A program made the translations under genes and the position numbers. Below the pieces are notes generated by a model. The model saw only the letters and a list, made by a program, of their open reading frames with translations, was not told where the DNA came from and did not search any database. 64,000 nucleotides of DNA from Nitrosomonas eutropha (GTDB lineage Bacteria; Pseudomonadota; Gammaproteobacteria; Burkholderiales; Nitrosomonadaceae). The stretch spans positions 124,001-188,000 of the forward strand of contig NZ_FPBL01000004.1 of assembly GCF_900116685.1 (NCBI RefSeq), read 5' to 3'. Positions 20,062 to 30,554 of the stretch are shown piece after piece; positions within the stretch are counted from its first letter, which is position 1, and each line of letters begins with the position of its first letter.

Positions 20062-21449
20062 TAAGCATGTAATTTTGCACGCAGTGCCCGGGTTGCCAGT
20101 ACTTTGCCAAAATCCCAGACTGCAGCAGGGCCGCGATGCGCGCTGGCGACAACATCACTAACTGCTGAAACAATCCATTGCACATCAGATTCCGTCAGGA
20201 TGAGCGGTGGAATAAACTTGACGATATTCATGCCGCGACCGGCCACTTGGGACAAAATCCGGTGCTGTCTGAATAGCGGGACGGTTATCAGTTGCGAAAA
20301 CAATCCTTTGTTGGCAGCCTCAAGCATTTTCCATGACAGTTTCAGCGAAAGGCTTTTTGTCGGTTCGGTAAATTCCAGTGCAATCATCATTCCTTTGCCG
20401 CGCACTTCCTTGAAGCATTCATATTGCTCCGTCAGAGGGGTTAGTGCTTCCATGATGACAGTACCAGTGCGGGCGGAATGTTCGATCAGGTTTTCTGCTT
20501 CTAGCACTTCCAATGTGGCCAGACCGGCTGCCATGGCCAAATTGTTTTTGCCAAATGTGCTGCCATGGACGACAGCACGGTCCATGCGATTGAAAACACG
20601 GTCAAAGATCCATTCCCTGCAAACCAATGCGCCTACTGGAACGAATCCTCCGGACAGCGTCTTGGAGATGCATATAATATCGGGCTCGACCGACCAGTGT
20701 TCGACTGCCCACCATTTACCGGTTCGACCCAGCCCGGTTTGTATTTCATCGACGATGAATACGGCGCCATATTTACGGGCAAGCTTTGCTGCTTGTGGTA
20801 GGTAGTCATCATCCGGTATCCACACGCCGTGTCCTTGAATCGGTTCAGTAATAAAGGCGGCAACATCTCCTTGGGCAAGTGCTTGCTCTAGTGCTTCAAG
20901 ATCGTTGAACGGGATTTCAATGAAATCAGGTACCAGCGGGCCGAAACCTTGTTTGTAATGATCGTCTCCTGTGGCGGAGAGCGAGCCGAGGCTCAATCCG
21001 TGGTAGCAACCATGGCAGAAAATGACTTTAGATTTTCCGGTGGCATAACGACTGAATTTAATCGCTGCTTCGACTGTTTCAGTGCCTGAGTTGGCAAAAA
21101 AAACACGATTTAATCCATCCGGAGTCAGTTTTACCAGTTTTTCTGCTAATAATCCGGCTAGTAACGACACATCGAGCTGGACGAGATTGGGTAAATCAGC
21201 TTCCAGTGTACTTTTAAGTACTTCGACGATCTCCGCGTGGTTGCGTCCCAATGCGAAAACGCCAAAGCCACTCAACAAATCCAGGTAGCGGTTGTCCTGA
21301 TCATCAAACAGGTAAGCGCCCTGGGCTCTGACATAATAACGGTCAAAATCAATTGTTTTAAGTACCTTGACCATCTGGCTATTGAGATACTTGTCATGCA
21401 GGGAGAAATTTTCTCTGCCGCGATTCTGGATAAGATCCTGGATTTTCAT
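20061..21449 (-). CDS. Class III pyridoxal-phosphate aminotransferase
   Basis: 462-residue omega-type aminotransferase. Asp234 in FIVDEIQTGLGRTGKW and Lys263 in ICISKTLSGGFVPVGA are the expected cofactor residues. Its N-terminal region (about 40 residues before the class III core) resembles the HpnO group that adds the amino group of aminobacteriohopanetriol. No hopanoid genes are nearby, so the substrate is open. The TAG stop is made at the edge of fold-back repeat copy C. The ATG at 21449 is clear. Confidence 0.85.
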   Translation of the reverse strand: MKIQDLIQNRGRENFSLHDKYLNSQMVKVLKTIDFDRYYVRAQGAYLFDDQDNRYLDLLSGFGVFALGRNHAEIVEVLKSTLEADLPNLVQLDVSLLAGLLAEKLVKLTPDGLNRVFFANSGTETVEAAIKFSRYATGKSKVIFCHGCYHGLSLGSLSATGDDHYKQGFGPLVPDFIEIPFNDLEALEQALAQGDVAAFITEPIQGHGVWIPDDDYLPQAAKLARKYGAVFIVDEIQTGLGRTGKWWAVEHWSVEPDIICISKTLSGGFVPVGALVCREWIFDRVFNRMDRAVVHGSTFGKNNLAMAAGLATLEVLEAENLIEHSARTGTVIMEALTPLTEQYECFKEVRGKGMMIALEFTEPTKSLSLKLSWKMLEAANKGLFSQLITVPLFRQHRILSQVAGRGMNIVKFIPPLILTESDVQWIVSAVSDVVASAHRGPAAVWDFGKVLATRALRAKLHA

Positions 21450-21631
21450 GAATGGGGACTCCGGAGCAAGACGGATGCTGGTAAGAAAATATAGGAGTGT
21501 AAAAGATCAGATCAGCGACATTCTACATTAATCTAAGCGGGGTTATTGTATGCAGACAGAATTGAAAGTCTTTATGTATGATTTTACAGTGTTTTTTGCA
21601 GGAGAGTGATTGCTCGTCAGTTGAGTTGACA

Positions 21632-21660
21632 TTGACATTTTTTGTCATTTTGTCTAGAAT
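21632..21660 (+). promoter_or_regulatory. Strong sigma-70-type promoter for nitrosocyanin
   Basis: TTGACA at 21632-21637 and TAGAAT at 21655-21660 are separated by exactly 17 bases. The expected start is near 21668, leaving a leader of about 195 bases before the gene. TGACA/TGTCA at 21633-21647 is an inverted repeat overlapping the -35 box and could be a regulator site. Confidence 0.75.
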
Positions 21661-21861
21661 CTTGCGCCGGAGCTCTAGAGTTAAAGAGTAGTGAGTTCCT
21701 GAATAGCTGAAATGGTAGTAAACAGGTTTTTCTGATGGGCGGCAATGTGCTTTTCAGAGAAATATCTATTGGCTAGCTTGCGGGTGATCGCATGATATGG
21801 CCGTCAGATCGGCGAAACTCTTTCGCCAAATAAAACATAAATCTAGGTAGAGGAGCTAATA

Positions 21862-22278
21862 ATGAAATTGACAAAGACAATGCTTGCTGGTTTTGCTGCT
21901 GGAGCGTTGCTGCTGGCAGGTGCTGCTCAGGCGGATGATCATAGCGAATTGAAAGTGGTTATCAATGCTTATGACACCACTATTCCCGAGCTGAACGTGG
22001 AAGGTGTAACAGTGAAAAATATCCGTGCATTCAATGTATTGAATGAGCCGGAAGCACTGGTTGTTGAGAAGGGAGATAAGGTCAGTATCGTTGTTGAGAA
22101 CAAGTCACCTATCAGTGAAGGATTCTCAATTGATGCCTATGGTATCAAGGAAGTACTTAAAGCTGGCGAAACCAAGACCATCAGCTTTACCGCTGACAAA
22201 AAAGGTGCTTTCAATATTTATTGCCAGCTTCATCCACAAAACATTCATTTGCCCGGTTCCCTTAACGTTGTAGATTAA
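21862..22278 (+). CDS. ncyA: Nitrosocyanin (red copper protein)
   Basis: Periplasmic mononuclear red copper protein so far known from ammonia-oxidising bacteria; its role in ammonia oxidation is unproven. Residues 1-24 form a signal peptide ending AAQA. The copper ligands Cys121, His124 and His129 ([13 protein letters not shown]) and Glu86 (PISEGFSID) correspond to Cys95, His98, His103 and Glu60 of the mature N. europaea protein. The 138-residue length fits. A good AGGAG site precedes the ATG at 21862. A 17-spaced promoter and an intrinsic terminator bracket it, so it is probably a single-gene unit. Confidence 0.97.
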   Translation: MKLTKTMLAGFAAGALLLAGAAQADDHSELKVVINAYDTTIPELNVEGVTVKNIRAFNVLNEPEALVVEKGDKVSIVVENKSPISEGFSIDAYGIKEVLKAGETKTISFTADKKGAFNIYCQLHPQNIHLPGSLNVVD

Positions 22279-22302
22279 GTTTTAGAATTACGGTAGATGA
22301 GA

Positions 22303-22333
22303 AAACAGGCCGGATTAATCTGGCCTGTTTTTT
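22303..22333 (+). terminator. Intrinsic terminator of nitrosocyanin
   Basis: Nine-base-pair stem AAACAGGCC/GGCCTGTTT (22303-22311 and 22322-22330) followed by six T. It starts 24 bases after the nitrosocyanin stop. Confidence 0.9.
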
Positions 22334-22570
22334 GTAAGTGTGTGTAAAACTCTGTCTGAAATTGATTCGGTGTTCTACCGTATCGTAGATATCTTTGCTG
22401 CGTTTTAAAGCTTGATACCAGGAGATATCAGAGCCTCTTTTTTGTAAGTATCCAACTGCACCTTTTGTGCGCTTCCTTTTCTAATTCCCTAAGTTACTGT
22501 TTGGTAAATCACATAAAGGTATTTTTGTTAGAATACTGGTTTGTGATGAACTATTTCTATGAGGTATTTG

Positions 22571-22996
22571 ATGGCAGTTGAAAGGACGTTGTCCATAATT
22601 AAGCCCGACGCAGTAGCAAAAAATGTTATTGGGCAGATCTATGCAAGATTTGAAGCGGCTGGCTTGAAGATTGCTGCTGCTCGCATGGCGCATTTATCAA
22701 GAGTTGAAGCAGAAAATTTTTACGCAGTCCACAGGGAAAGACCTTTCTTTAAAGATCTGGTTGAATTCATGATTTCCGGGCCGGTGATGATCCAAGTGCT
22801 GGAGGGGGAAAATGCAATTGTCAAAAATCGTGAGTTAATGGGTGCCACAGATCCGAAAAAAGCAGAAAAAGGCACGATTCGCGCTGATTTTGCAGAAAAT
22901 ATTGATGCCAATGCTGTGCATGGTTCAGATGCACCAGAAACCGCCGCTGTGGAAATAGCCTGTTTCTTTCCATCTTTAGAAGTTTATTCACGCTGA
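22571..22996 (+). CDS. ndk: Nucleoside diphosphate kinase
   Basis: Transfers the gamma-phosphate from NTP to NDP through a phosphohistidine. His117 is in NAVHGSDA. 141 residues, as usual. The ATG at 22571 gives [15 protein letters not shown]; an earlier ATG at 22559 would add only MRYL. It opens the conserved cluster ndk-rlmN-pilW-rodZ-ispG-hisS-yfgM-bamB-der. Confidence 0.97.
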   Translation: MAVERTLSIIKPDAVAKNVIGQIYARFEAAGLKIAAARMAHLSRVEAENFYAVHRERPFFKDLVEFMISGPVMIQVLEGENAIVKNRELMGATDPKKAEKGTIRADFAENIDANAVHGSDAPETAAVEIACFFPSLEVYSR

Positions 22997-23033
22997 AAAT
23001 CTGTGAATTTACTGATCTAAAAGGCCGGATACA

Positions 23034-24173
23034 ATGATTAACCTGCTTGATTTCAATAAAACGGGACTTATCCATTTTTGCGAAGAGATGGGTGAAAAGC
23101 CTTATCGTGCGAGGCAATTATTGCGCTGGGTACACCAGTCCGGCAAGACGGAATTTATGGAGATGAGTGATCTGGCAAAAACCTTTCGTCAAAAATTGAT
23201 CGAGTGTGCTGTTGTTCATCCACCTGAAATTATTAGTGACCATACTGCGGGAGATGGTACTCGTAAATGGCTGTTATCGACGGGTACGGGGAACGCGGTG
23301 GAAATGGTTTTCATTCCCGAGCCTAATCGGGGCACGCTTTGTGTTTCCAGTCAGGTTGGCTGTGCACTGGCATGCAGCTTTTGTTCTACCGGCCGGCAGG
23401 GTTTTAATCGTAACTTGAGTGTGGCAGAAATTATTGGCCAATTATGGTGGGCTAACCGACTACTCGAAGCCCGGGTTAGCGAGTCATCTTCTCCAGATGC
23501 TGCGCAGATTCGAGCAGATAATACAGACACAAGACGACCGGTTACGAATGTTGTCATGATGGGAATGGGAGAACCGCTGGCCAATTTCGAAAACGTGGTG
23601 ACTGCACTTGATCTGATGCTGAGTGATGATGCCTATGGTTTGTCACGCCGTCGGGTAACGGTGAGTACATCTGGCCTGGTTCCTGTGTTGGATCGCCTGC
23701 GTGAACGTTGTCCGGTGGCGCTCGCAGTTTCGTTACATGCACCGAATGATGCCTTGCGAGATCAGTTGGTGCCAATCAATAAAAAGTATCCAATCAGGGA
23801 CTTGCTGGCAGCCTGTGAGCGCTACCTGTCGGCCGCACCGAGAGATTTTATTACGTTTGAATATGTTATGCTGAAAGGTGTGAATGACAGCATAGCGCTG
23901 GCGCACGAGCTGGTGCAGGTAGTCAGAAATATCCCGTGTAAACTCAATTTGATTCCGTTCAATACGTTTGCAGGTTCTGGCTATGAGCGATCAAGTGCTG
24001 ATGCTATTAACAATTTTCGGGATGTATTGATGCAAGCAGGAATCGTCACGACAGTACGCAAAACGCGCGGGGATGATATTGCAGCTGCTTGTGGCCAACT
24101 GGCGGGACAAGTAAAGGATAAGACGCGCAGAACAGGTACATGTGGATCTGTCCGAGCCGTGGTTATCGGGTGA
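23034..24173 (+). CDS. rlmN: 23S rRNA A2503 / tRNA A37 C2-methyltransferase
   Basis: Radical-SAM methyltransferase that methylates C2 of A2503 in 23S rRNA and of A37 in some tRNAs. The [4Fe-4S] cysteines are at residues 110, 114 and 117 ([11 protein letters not shown]). 379 residues, typical of RlmN. A serine-rich loop near residue 150 ([16 protein letters not shown]) lengthens one segment relative to many relatives. Second gene of the ndk-to-der cluster. Confidence 0.97.
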   Translation: MINLLDFNKTGLIHFCEEMGEKPYRARQLLRWVHQSGKTEFMEMSDLAKTFRQKLIECAVVHPPEIISDHTAGDGTRKWLLSTGTGNAVEMVFIPEPNRGTLCVSSQVGCALACSFCSTGRQGFNRNLSVAEIIGQLWWANRLLEARVSESSSPDAAQIRADNTDTRRPVTNVVMMGMGEPLANFENVVTALDLMLSDDAYGLSRRRVTVSTSGLVPVLDRLRERCPVALAVSLHAPNDALRDQLVPINKKYPIRDLLAACERYLSAAPRDFITFEYVMLKGVNDSIALAHELVQVVRNIPCKLNLIPFNTFAGSGYERSSADAINNFRDVLMQAGIVTTVRKTRGDDIAAACGQLAGQVKDKTRRTGTCGSVRAVVIG

Positions 24174-24209
24174 AAAGGTTTATAAATCCAGTGTTGGCGG
24201 TGAACAATT

Positions 24210-25010
24210 GTGAGCAATATAAGCAAGCTGATTAGAGCAGGTGTTGTCGGATTTCTGGTCTGGCTGGCGGGTTGTGAGCATGTGCCGGTTCAGGAAAAAC
24301 CAACTCCTGAGGAATTGAAGCAGCGTGCATTGCAGAGTGCAAAAATTCATACTGAGCTGGCAGGGCAGTATTATCATCGTGGTCAGTACCGGATAGCGAT
24401 AGAAGAAGCCGGCATAGCACTGCGAAAAAAATCCGATTATGCACCGGCTTACAATATGCTTGGGCTGGTTTATATGGATCTGCAAGAGGATGGTCAGGCA
24501 GAGTGGAACTTTGAGCGTGGACTTGGAATTACGCCGAATGATCCGGATATACGCAACAATTTTGGCTGGTTTTTATGCCAGAGAAAGCCCGATAGAATGG
24601 AACAGGCGATCGATCATTTTATGGCGGCTGTGCGTGATCCCTTATATGAAACTCCCGAGAGAACTTATACCAATGCAGGGTTATGTGTTCTGAAGCAAAA
24701 TAATTTTGAGCAGGCACAAGGTTTCTTTCAGCAAGCGTTGGTGATCCGTCCTGGCTATGCTCTGGCTCAGCTTGGGATGGTGGAGCTGGATTTCAGCCGG
24801 GGGGAGGTGAAGAAAGCCTGGTCATCGATTATCCAGTATCTGCAAACCTATTCTCCTACGCCGGGTAGTTTATGGCTGGCTGTTCGTATCGCGCGAGCGA
24901 ACGGCGATATCAATGCAGAAACCAATTATGCTTTTCAATTACAGAAGCGTTTTCCCGATTCCAGTGAAGCCAGGGAATTGCGTGCAGATAGATTGAATCA
25001 TGAAAGATAA
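24210..25010 (+). CDS. pilW: Type IV pilus biogenesis lipoprotein, TPR protein
   Basis: Outer-membrane pilotin-type lipoprotein (PilF/PilW) that helps assemble the PilQ secretin. GTG start at 24210. The signal ends in lipobox LAGC with Cys22. The mature part holds tetratricopeptide repeats (YNMLGLVYMDLQEDGQAEWNFERGL and following). 266 residues. It overlaps the rodZ-like gene start by 11 bases. Confidence 0.88.
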   Translation: MSNISKLIRAGVVGFLVWLAGCEHVPVQEKPTPEELKQRALQSAKIHTELAGQYYHRGQYRIAIEEAGIALRKKSDYAPAYNMLGLVYMDLQEDGQAEWNFERGLGITPNDPDIRNNFGWFLCQRKPDRMEQAIDHFMAAVRDPLYETPERTYTNAGLCVLKQNNFEQAQGFFQQALVIRPGYALAQLGMVELDFSRGEVKKAWSSIIQYLQTYSPTPGSLWLAVRIARANGDINAETNYAFQLQKRFPDSSEARELRADRLNHER

Positions 25011-26076
25011 TGAGATAGATAAAAAAGATATGCCAGGTACGGATCAGAATTCGGTATCTGATAATAATATTGGTGCGACTCAGGAGAATTCTGATCAAGT
25101 TGCATCGTTTCGACCTGAACGTCTAGAGACAATCCCGTCATTTCAAACTACTCAGGCCAATCTCTCAATTGATTCAGAAAAGACAGGTGGTGCGGCAACT
25201 CCCAATTTTGGGCAAAGATTGCATGATGAGAGAATCAGGCGCGGCATGAATATTGGTGAAGTGGCGCACCGGTTGCGTTTGTCTGAACAACAGATAGAAG
25301 CAATCGAAGCGCAAGATTTTTCCAAGCTCCCTGCTGCTGTATTTTTGCGTGGTTATGTGCGTAATTATGCCAACCTGTTGCAGCTCGATGATACGACTCT
25401 GCTTGTGGAGGCTGTGCCTCAATCCCGGCCAGCAGACAGTGTTTTTACCAGCAGGAATCCATCACAGCGTTTCAAAGCGATGGAACCTGTTTATCAGTCC
25501 GGTCGTGGTGGTCGAAGTGGATGGCTGCTGTATGTTGCGGTGATACTGGTGGCATTTGTGGCTTATGGGTTTTATCATGAAGAAATACCGGAAAAGATGG
25601 CGCCCTATATGCTGAATGAGGGGGATCAGGTTATCCAGTCTGGTTCCAGTAGCGGGAATGATCAGGTGGCGATAGATCTGACATTGCCCTTGTCTCCGAC
25701 TGCTTCGGTGTCTTCTTCTGTGGCACCACCTGCATCGGTGGGTGTCAATTTGCCATCAGCTGCGGCAATCTTACCTGCTTTACCTGCCCCATCTGCTCCG
25801 GTTGCGGATACAGCTAAGGCTCCGGACAATGGTAAAAAATCATTACACTTTGTCTTTTCCAAGGATTCCTGGGTAAAAATCAAGGATAGTAATGGCCAGA
25901 TCATTCTCGAAAAAATTAATTCGAGAGGAACTGAGCAGACGATAGAAGGAGAGCCGCCCTTGTATCTCGTGATCGGCAATGCGGCCGGAGTCAGCCTTAC
26001 CTATAACGGACGTAAGGTTGATCTTGCACCCTATACCCGCGGCAATGATGATGTCGCACGCTTTTCACTTGAATAA
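25000..26076 (+). CDS. rodZ: RodZ-like HTH/DUF4115 membrane protein
   Basis: 358-residue protein with an N-terminal helix-turn-helix (about residues 70-130), one membrane segment (about 174-192, WLLYVAVILVAFVAYGFY), a Ser/Ala/Pro-rich linker, and a C-terminal DUF4115 domain. This is the RodZ layout: a cytoplasmic HTH linked to MreB and a periplasmic domain, supporting cell shape. Position between pilW and ispG is conserved in this group. Confidence 0.85.
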   Translation: MKDNEIDKKDMPGTDQNSVSDNNIGATQENSDQVASFRPERLETIPSFQTTQANLSIDSEKTGGAATPNFGQRLHDERIRRGMNIGEVAHRLRLSEQQIEAIEAQDFSKLPAAVFLRGYVRNYANLLQLDDTTLLVEAVPQSRPADSVFTSRNPSQRFKAMEPVYQSGRGGRSGWLLYVAVILVAFVAYGFYHEEIPEKMAPYMLNEGDQVIQSGSSSGNDQVAIDLTLPLSPTASVSSSVAPPASVGVNLPSAAAILPALPAPSAPVADTAKAPDNGKKSLHFVFSKDSWVKIKDSNGQIILEKINSRGTEQTIEGEPPLYLVIGNAAGVSLTYNGRKVDLAPYTRGNDDVARFSLE

Positions 26077-26110
26077 CCTGTATAAATTTCTGAGATCCGA
26101 GTGTTAAACC

Positions 26111-27355
26111 ATGTCTTCTAATAACGTACCTGCCCCGCGCCGGAAGTGTGTGGGTGTCAAAGTGGGTTCGGTGATGATTGGTGGTGGTGCACCGATTGTT
26201 GTGCAATCAATGACCAATACCGATACCGTTGATGAGCTGGCCACTGCTCAGCAGGTTGAGCAGCTTGCGCGTGCCGGTTCCGAACTTGTCAGAATTACCG
26301 TCAATTCCATGGAGGCAGCGCGAGCAGTTCCCGCAATTCGCGCGCGGCTGGATGATATGGATTGCCATGTTCCGCTGGTGGGTGATTTCCATTTCAACGG
26401 GCACAAGTTGCTGACTGCTTATCCGGAATGCGCAAAGGCACTGGCCAAATACCGCATTAATCCGGGAAACGTGGGCCATGGAAAAAAGCGAGACGAACAA
26501 TTTTCCATACTGATTGAAATGGCCTGCAAGTATGATAAACCAGTTCGTATCGGAGTAAATTGGGGCAGTCTCGATCCGGAGATGCTGGCGCGGATTATGG
26601 ATGAAAATGCGCATTCTCCAGAGCCACTAGGTGCTTCACAGGTCATGCATAAGGCGCTCATCACCTCTGCACTGGAAAGTGCAGCCAGGGCAGAAGAGCT
26701 GGGCTTGGGTCGGGATCACATTGTGTTGTCATGCAAGGTTAGCGGTGTGCAAGATCTGATCGCGGTTTATGGGGAACTGGCTGCACAGTGTGATTACGCA
26801 CTGCATCTGGGGTTGACTGAAGCCGGTATGGGATCAAAGGGTATTGTTGCTTCGACAGCAGCACTGGCGGTGCTTTTGTTCAAGGGTGTTGGCGATACGA
26901 TTCGTATCTCTCTGACGCCAGAGCCGGGCGGAGATCGTGCACGTGAAGTTATCGTCGCTCAGGAAATCCTGCAGACAATGGGGTTACGTGCGTTTGTTCC
27001 GCTGGTGGCATCCTGTCCGGGATGCGGGCGCACAACCAGTACCTATTTCCAGGAACTTGCCGAAAGCATTCAGATCTATGTGCGTGAACAAATGATCATC
27101 TGGCGCGAACAATATGAAGGTGTCGAGAATATGTCGCTGGCGGTCATGGGATGTGTGGTCAACGGACCAGGTGAAAGCAAGCATGCCAATATTGGTATCA
27201 GTTTGCCCGGATCAGGTGAAACTCCGGTGGCACCGGTTTTCGTGGATGGTCAAAAGACTGTTACCCTGAAAGGTGACAACATCGCTGGCGAATTCCGTGT
27301 GATCGTTGATGAATACGTGCGCACCAAATACCGGAAGAAAGCAGCCAATGCCTGA
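26111..27355 (+). CDS. ispG: 4-hydroxy-3-methylbut-2-en-1-yl diphosphate synthase
   Basis: Penultimate step of the MEP isoprenoid pathway, a [4Fe-4S] enzyme. Cluster cysteines fit Cys302 and Cys305 (CPGCGRTTS) and Cys348 (GCVVNGPGE). 414 residues. It overlaps the hisS start by eight bases. Confidence 0.97.
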   Translation: MSSNNVPAPRRKCVGVKVGSVMIGGGAPIVVQSMTNTDTVDELATAQQVEQLARAGSELVRITVNSMEAARAVPAIRARLDDMDCHVPLVGDFHFNGHKLLTAYPECAKALAKYRINPGNVGHGKKRDEQFSILIEMACKYDKPVRIGVNWGSLDPEMLARIMDENAHSPEPLGASQVMHKALITSALESAARAEELGLGRDHIVLSCKVSGVQDLIAVYGELAAQCDYALHLGLTEAGMGSKGIVASTAALAVLLFKGVGDTIRISLTPEPGGDRAREVIVAQEILQTMGLRAFVPLVASCPGCGRTTSTYFQELAESIQIYVREQMIIWREQYEGVENMSLAVMGCVVNGPGESKHANIGISLPGSGETPVAPVFVDGQKTVTLKGDNIAGEFRVIVDEYVRTKYRKKAANA

Positions 27356-28610
27356 AGCAATCAGGGCGGTACGCGGGATGAACGACATCCTGCCTGACGA
27401 AAGCGGTTTGTGGGAGTTTTTCGATGACACAATCCGTACTTGGCTGGCTGGCTACGGTTATCGTAATTTACGAACCCCTATTGTTGAGCAGACCGATTTG
27501 TTCGTCCGTTCAATCGGGGAAGTTACTGATATCGTCGAGAAAGAGATGTATTCGTTCATTGATCAACTCAATGGCGAGAATCTGACATTGCGCCCGGAAG
27601 GAACAGCTTCCTGTGTGCGTGCGGTAATTGAACATAATCTACTATATTCCGGCCCCCAGCGCCTGTACTACAGCGGTCCAATGTTCCGGCATGAACGCCC
27701 GCAGAAAGGGCGTTATCGCCAGTTTCATCAGGTTGGTGTGGAAGCGCTTGGATTTCCCGGCCCGGATATCGATGCAGAACTCATTATTATGTGCGCGCGG
27801 TTGTGGCGTTTGCTGGATATTCCGGATGTACGTCTTGAAATCAGCACACTTGGCAGTATTGAGTCACGTTTAGTTTATCGTACGCGCCTGATCAGCTATC
27901 TGGAAAAATTTTATGATGAACTTGATGAAGATGCGCGCCGGCGATTGAAAACCAACCCGTTGCGTATTCTTGATAGTAAAAATCCGGCCATGCGTGAAAT
28001 ACTGGAAGGCGCCCCCCACCTGTTCGATGATTTGGATGAAGATTCACTTATTCATTTTGATGCACTGCAGCGGATTTTGCGCAACCAGGGGATCAGTTTT
28101 GAAATCAACCACCGTCTGGTCAGAGGGCTGGATTACTATAACCGCACGGTGTTCGAATGGGTGACTGACAAATTGGGGGCTCAGGGAACCATCTGTGCAG
28201 GTGGGCGTTATGACGGACTGATTGCGCAGATTGGCGGCAAACCAGCGCCGGCGTGCGGTTTTGCGATGGGAATAGAGCGGATACTGTCTCTGATCCGTGA
28301 AACTGATGCTGCTGAAATACACACTGTTCCTGATGTTTATGTTGTTCATCAAGGAGATATTGCGGCTGGATTTTCCTGGAAAGTTGCAGAATCTTTGCGG
28401 GATGAAGGCTTCAAGGTTGTGCTACATAGCGGCGGGGGAAGCTTCAAGGCACAGATGAAAAAAGCTGATGCCAGTGGCGCACGGTTTGCCGCTATCATCG
28501 GGGACGATGAGGCTGCAACCGGACAGGTCAGTATCAAGTCATTGCGTGAGGCAGCGGAGCAGGTCAAAATTGATTTGACGAAAGTCACCGTATTTCTGGG
28601 AAATATTTAA
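27348..28610 (+). CDS. hisS: Histidyl-tRNA synthetase
   Basis: Class II synthetase charging tRNA-His. Motif 2-like [16 protein letters not shown] and the histidine-binding [13 protein letters not shown] and GGRYDGL are present. The ATG at 27348 gives [16 protein letters not shown], the usual start; an earlier frame start at 27306 would lie inside ispG. 420 residues. Confidence 0.97.
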   Translation: MPEAIRAVRGMNDILPDESGLWEFFDDTIRTWLAGYGYRNLRTPIVEQTDLFVRSIGEVTDIVEKEMYSFIDQLNGENLTLRPEGTASCVRAVIEHNLLYSGPQRLYYSGPMFRHERPQKGRYRQFHQVGVEALGFPGPDIDAELIIMCARLWRLLDIPDVRLEISTLGSIESRLVYRTRLISYLEKFYDELDEDARRRLKTNPLRILDSKNPAMREILEGAPHLFDDLDEDSLIHFDALQRILRNQGISFEINHRLVRGLDYYNRTVFEWVTDKLGAQGTICAGGRYDGLIAQIGGKPAPACGFAMGIERILSLIRETDAAEIHTVPDVYVVHQGDIAAGFSWKVAESLRDEGFKVVLHSGGGSFKAQMKKADASGARFAAIIGDDEAATGQVSIKSLREAAEQVKIDLTKVTVFLGNI

Positions 28611-28632
28611 TGAAGATGGAAGGTAAGAAATA

Positions 28633-29274
28633 ATGTCTGCATACGATTTTGAAGAACAGGAAAAAATAGATCGGCTGAAGGCTTGGTGGTCTGCTAATGG
28701 CGCAACGTTGTTGCTTACCATAGTTGTTTTTGCGGCAGCAGTGGTGGGTACCCGGTTATGGAATCATTACAAGGGCGAACAGGCCCAACAGGCGGCTGAT
28801 TTATATACCGTTCTCCAGCAACAGGTCGAAAAAGGAAGCGAGCTTGTAAAAATAACAGATGCTGCACAGCTGCTCACCCAAGGTTTTCCCGAGAGTGGCT
28901 ATGCCTCGCGTGCAGCGCTGATTGCTGCCCATTCTGCAGTGCAGGCTGGCAATAACCAGTCTGCCAGGGATATGCTGCAATGGGTGCTCGATCATACCGA
29001 GGAACCCGAAGTAAAAGATCTTGCCCGGATACGACTGGCAAATGTGCTGGTGGATGAGGGTAAATATGATCAGGTACTGTCATTATTGAACGCGCAGCAT
29101 GGTGCTTCTTTTACTGGACTTTATGCGGATTTGCGGGGAGATGCACTGGCTGCTTCCGGGAAAACAGATGAAGCACGTGCAGCCTATCAAAAGGCACTTG
29201 ACAGCCTGGATACGCAGGGTGCCTACCGGAACGTGGTACAGATGAAACTGGATGTCTTAAGAGAACATCAGTAG
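28633..29274 (+). CDS. yfgM: YfgM-like membrane-anchored TPR protein
   Basis: 213 residues. One membrane segment near the N-terminus (about residues 23-43, GATLLLTIVVFAAAVVGTRL), then a periplasmic helical repeat domain. YfgM associates with the SecYEG/PpiD envelope machinery in E. coli. Position between hisS and bamB is the conserved one. Confidence 0.88.
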   Translation: MSAYDFEEQEKIDRLKAWWSANGATLLLTIVVFAAAVVGTRLWNHYKGEQAQQAADLYTVLQQQVEKGSELVKITDAAQLLTQGFPESGYASRAALIAAHSAVQAGNNQSARDMLQWVLDHTEEPEVKDLARIRLANVLVDEGKYDQVLSLLNAQHGASFTGLYADLRGDALAASGKTDEARAAYQKALDSLDTQGAYRNVVQMKLDVLREHQ

Positions 29275-29330
29275 TGGCTGGAAATATTCTGTTATTGATT
29301 CTTGATTATGTTTTTCATGCAGGCAGCCGG

Positions 29331-30503
29331 ATGTTGCGTGCCTGTATCCTTTCTTTACTGATCCTGCTAAGCGGTTGTGCAAATTTGAACGAACTGGGAG
29401 GGGGACATTTAACTGATCTTTTCAGTAGCGAAGAAGATGAGGTTGAAATCGATGAAGCCGAGATTGCTGCGTTGCAGACATTGGCTCCGATCAGCCCGCT
29501 CTGGCAAATCAAGCTGGCGGAAAGTAAAACTGCAGTTTTTTTGCCAGTTTACGATAACGGAGCCCTGTACGTTGCTGATGAAGATGGGCGTTTGGTCAAA
29601 CTCGACCCGGTGACTGGTCACGAGATTTGGCGTATAGAGACCAAATCACAGCTTTCCGGGGGAGTTGGTGCTGGCGGGGGAATGATTCTGCTTGGAACCT
29701 ACAAGGGTGAGGTGCTAGCATTTGATGAAGCGGGCAATGCCTTGTGGCAATCCCGGGTTCCCGGTGAAGTTTTGAGCCCACCTAAGACAGACAGCGGCAT
29801 TGTAGTAGTGCGTACCGGTGACAGTAAATTATTTGGCCTGAGCGCAACGGATGGAAAACGTATCTGGAGTTATCAAAGTGTAACACCACCGCTGACAGTA
29901 AGAAGTTTTGTCGGTGTATCAATTACCCGGGGTGCTGTTTTTGCTGGATTTCCCGGCGGAAAATTAATTGCACTGGATTTACTTACCGGTAATGTAGGCT
30001 GGGAAGAAACCGTTTCACAGCCGCATGGTGTTACCGAGCTGGAACGTATGACTGATATCAGCAGTCTGCCGATTGTCGATGAAAACCAGGTGTGCGCCGT
30101 GGCTTATCGCGGACGTGCTGCCTGCTTCGAAATTTCCAGCGGCAATCAGATCTGGGTGAGAGATGCGTCAAGCAGTATGGGTATGGTGATTGATAGCCAT
30201 CACGTATACATCAGCGAAGAACATGGAGTTGTCGCTGCTTATGACAAAAGTAGTGGTACGGCCGTCTGGAAGCGTGGAAAGCTGGGCAGCCGGAAGCTCT
30301 CTGGCTTGCTGATCGTCAGAGGTAACCGGCTGGTAGTCGGAGATGATCAAGGGTTTATTACTCTGATCAATCGTCAGGATGGCTCCCTGCTTGCCCGTTC
30401 ACCCACCGATGGGAGCATGATTTTGTCGCGTGCTGAATATCTGCCGGATGGCTTTGTTGTACAAACACTCAAAGGCGGTGTTTTCGCTTTTTCCTTGCAA
30501 TAA
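29331..30503 (+). CDS. bamB: Outer-membrane protein assembly factor BamB
   Basis: Beta-propeller lipoprotein of the BAM complex. Signal MLRACILSLLILLSGC gives lipobox LSGC with Cys16. The repeated segments ending in Ala-Trp or Ile-Trp (GHEIWRIE, GKRIWSYQ, GNVGWEE, GTAVWKRG) are PQQ-like blades. The ATG at 29331 was chosen because it starts at the lipoprotein signal; a GTG at 29274 overlaps the yfgM stop and would lengthen the signal region by 19 residues. 390 residues. Confidence 0.94.
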   Translation: MLRACILSLLILLSGCANLNELGGGHLTDLFSSEEDEVEIDEAEIAALQTLAPISPLWQIKLAESKTAVFLPVYDNGALYVADEDGRLVKLDPVTGHEIWRIETKSQLSGGVGAGGGMILLGTYKGEVLAFDEAGNALWQSRVPGEVLSPPKTDSGIVVVRTGDSKLFGLSATDGKRIWSYQSVTPPLTVRSFVGVSITRGAVFAGFPGGKLIALDLLTGNVGWEETVSQPHGVTELERMTDISSLPIVDENQVCAVAYRGRAACFEISSGNQIWVRDASSSMGMVIDSHHVYISEEHGVVAAYDKSSGTAVWKRGKLGSRKLSGLLIVRGNRLVVGDDQGFITLINRQDGSLLARSPTDGSMILSRAEYLPDGFVVQTLKGGVFAFSLQ

Positions 30504-30554
30504 CCGGATTTTTCTATGCTTTCCGGGTAAAGCATTTTTCATATCTCCTTTATC

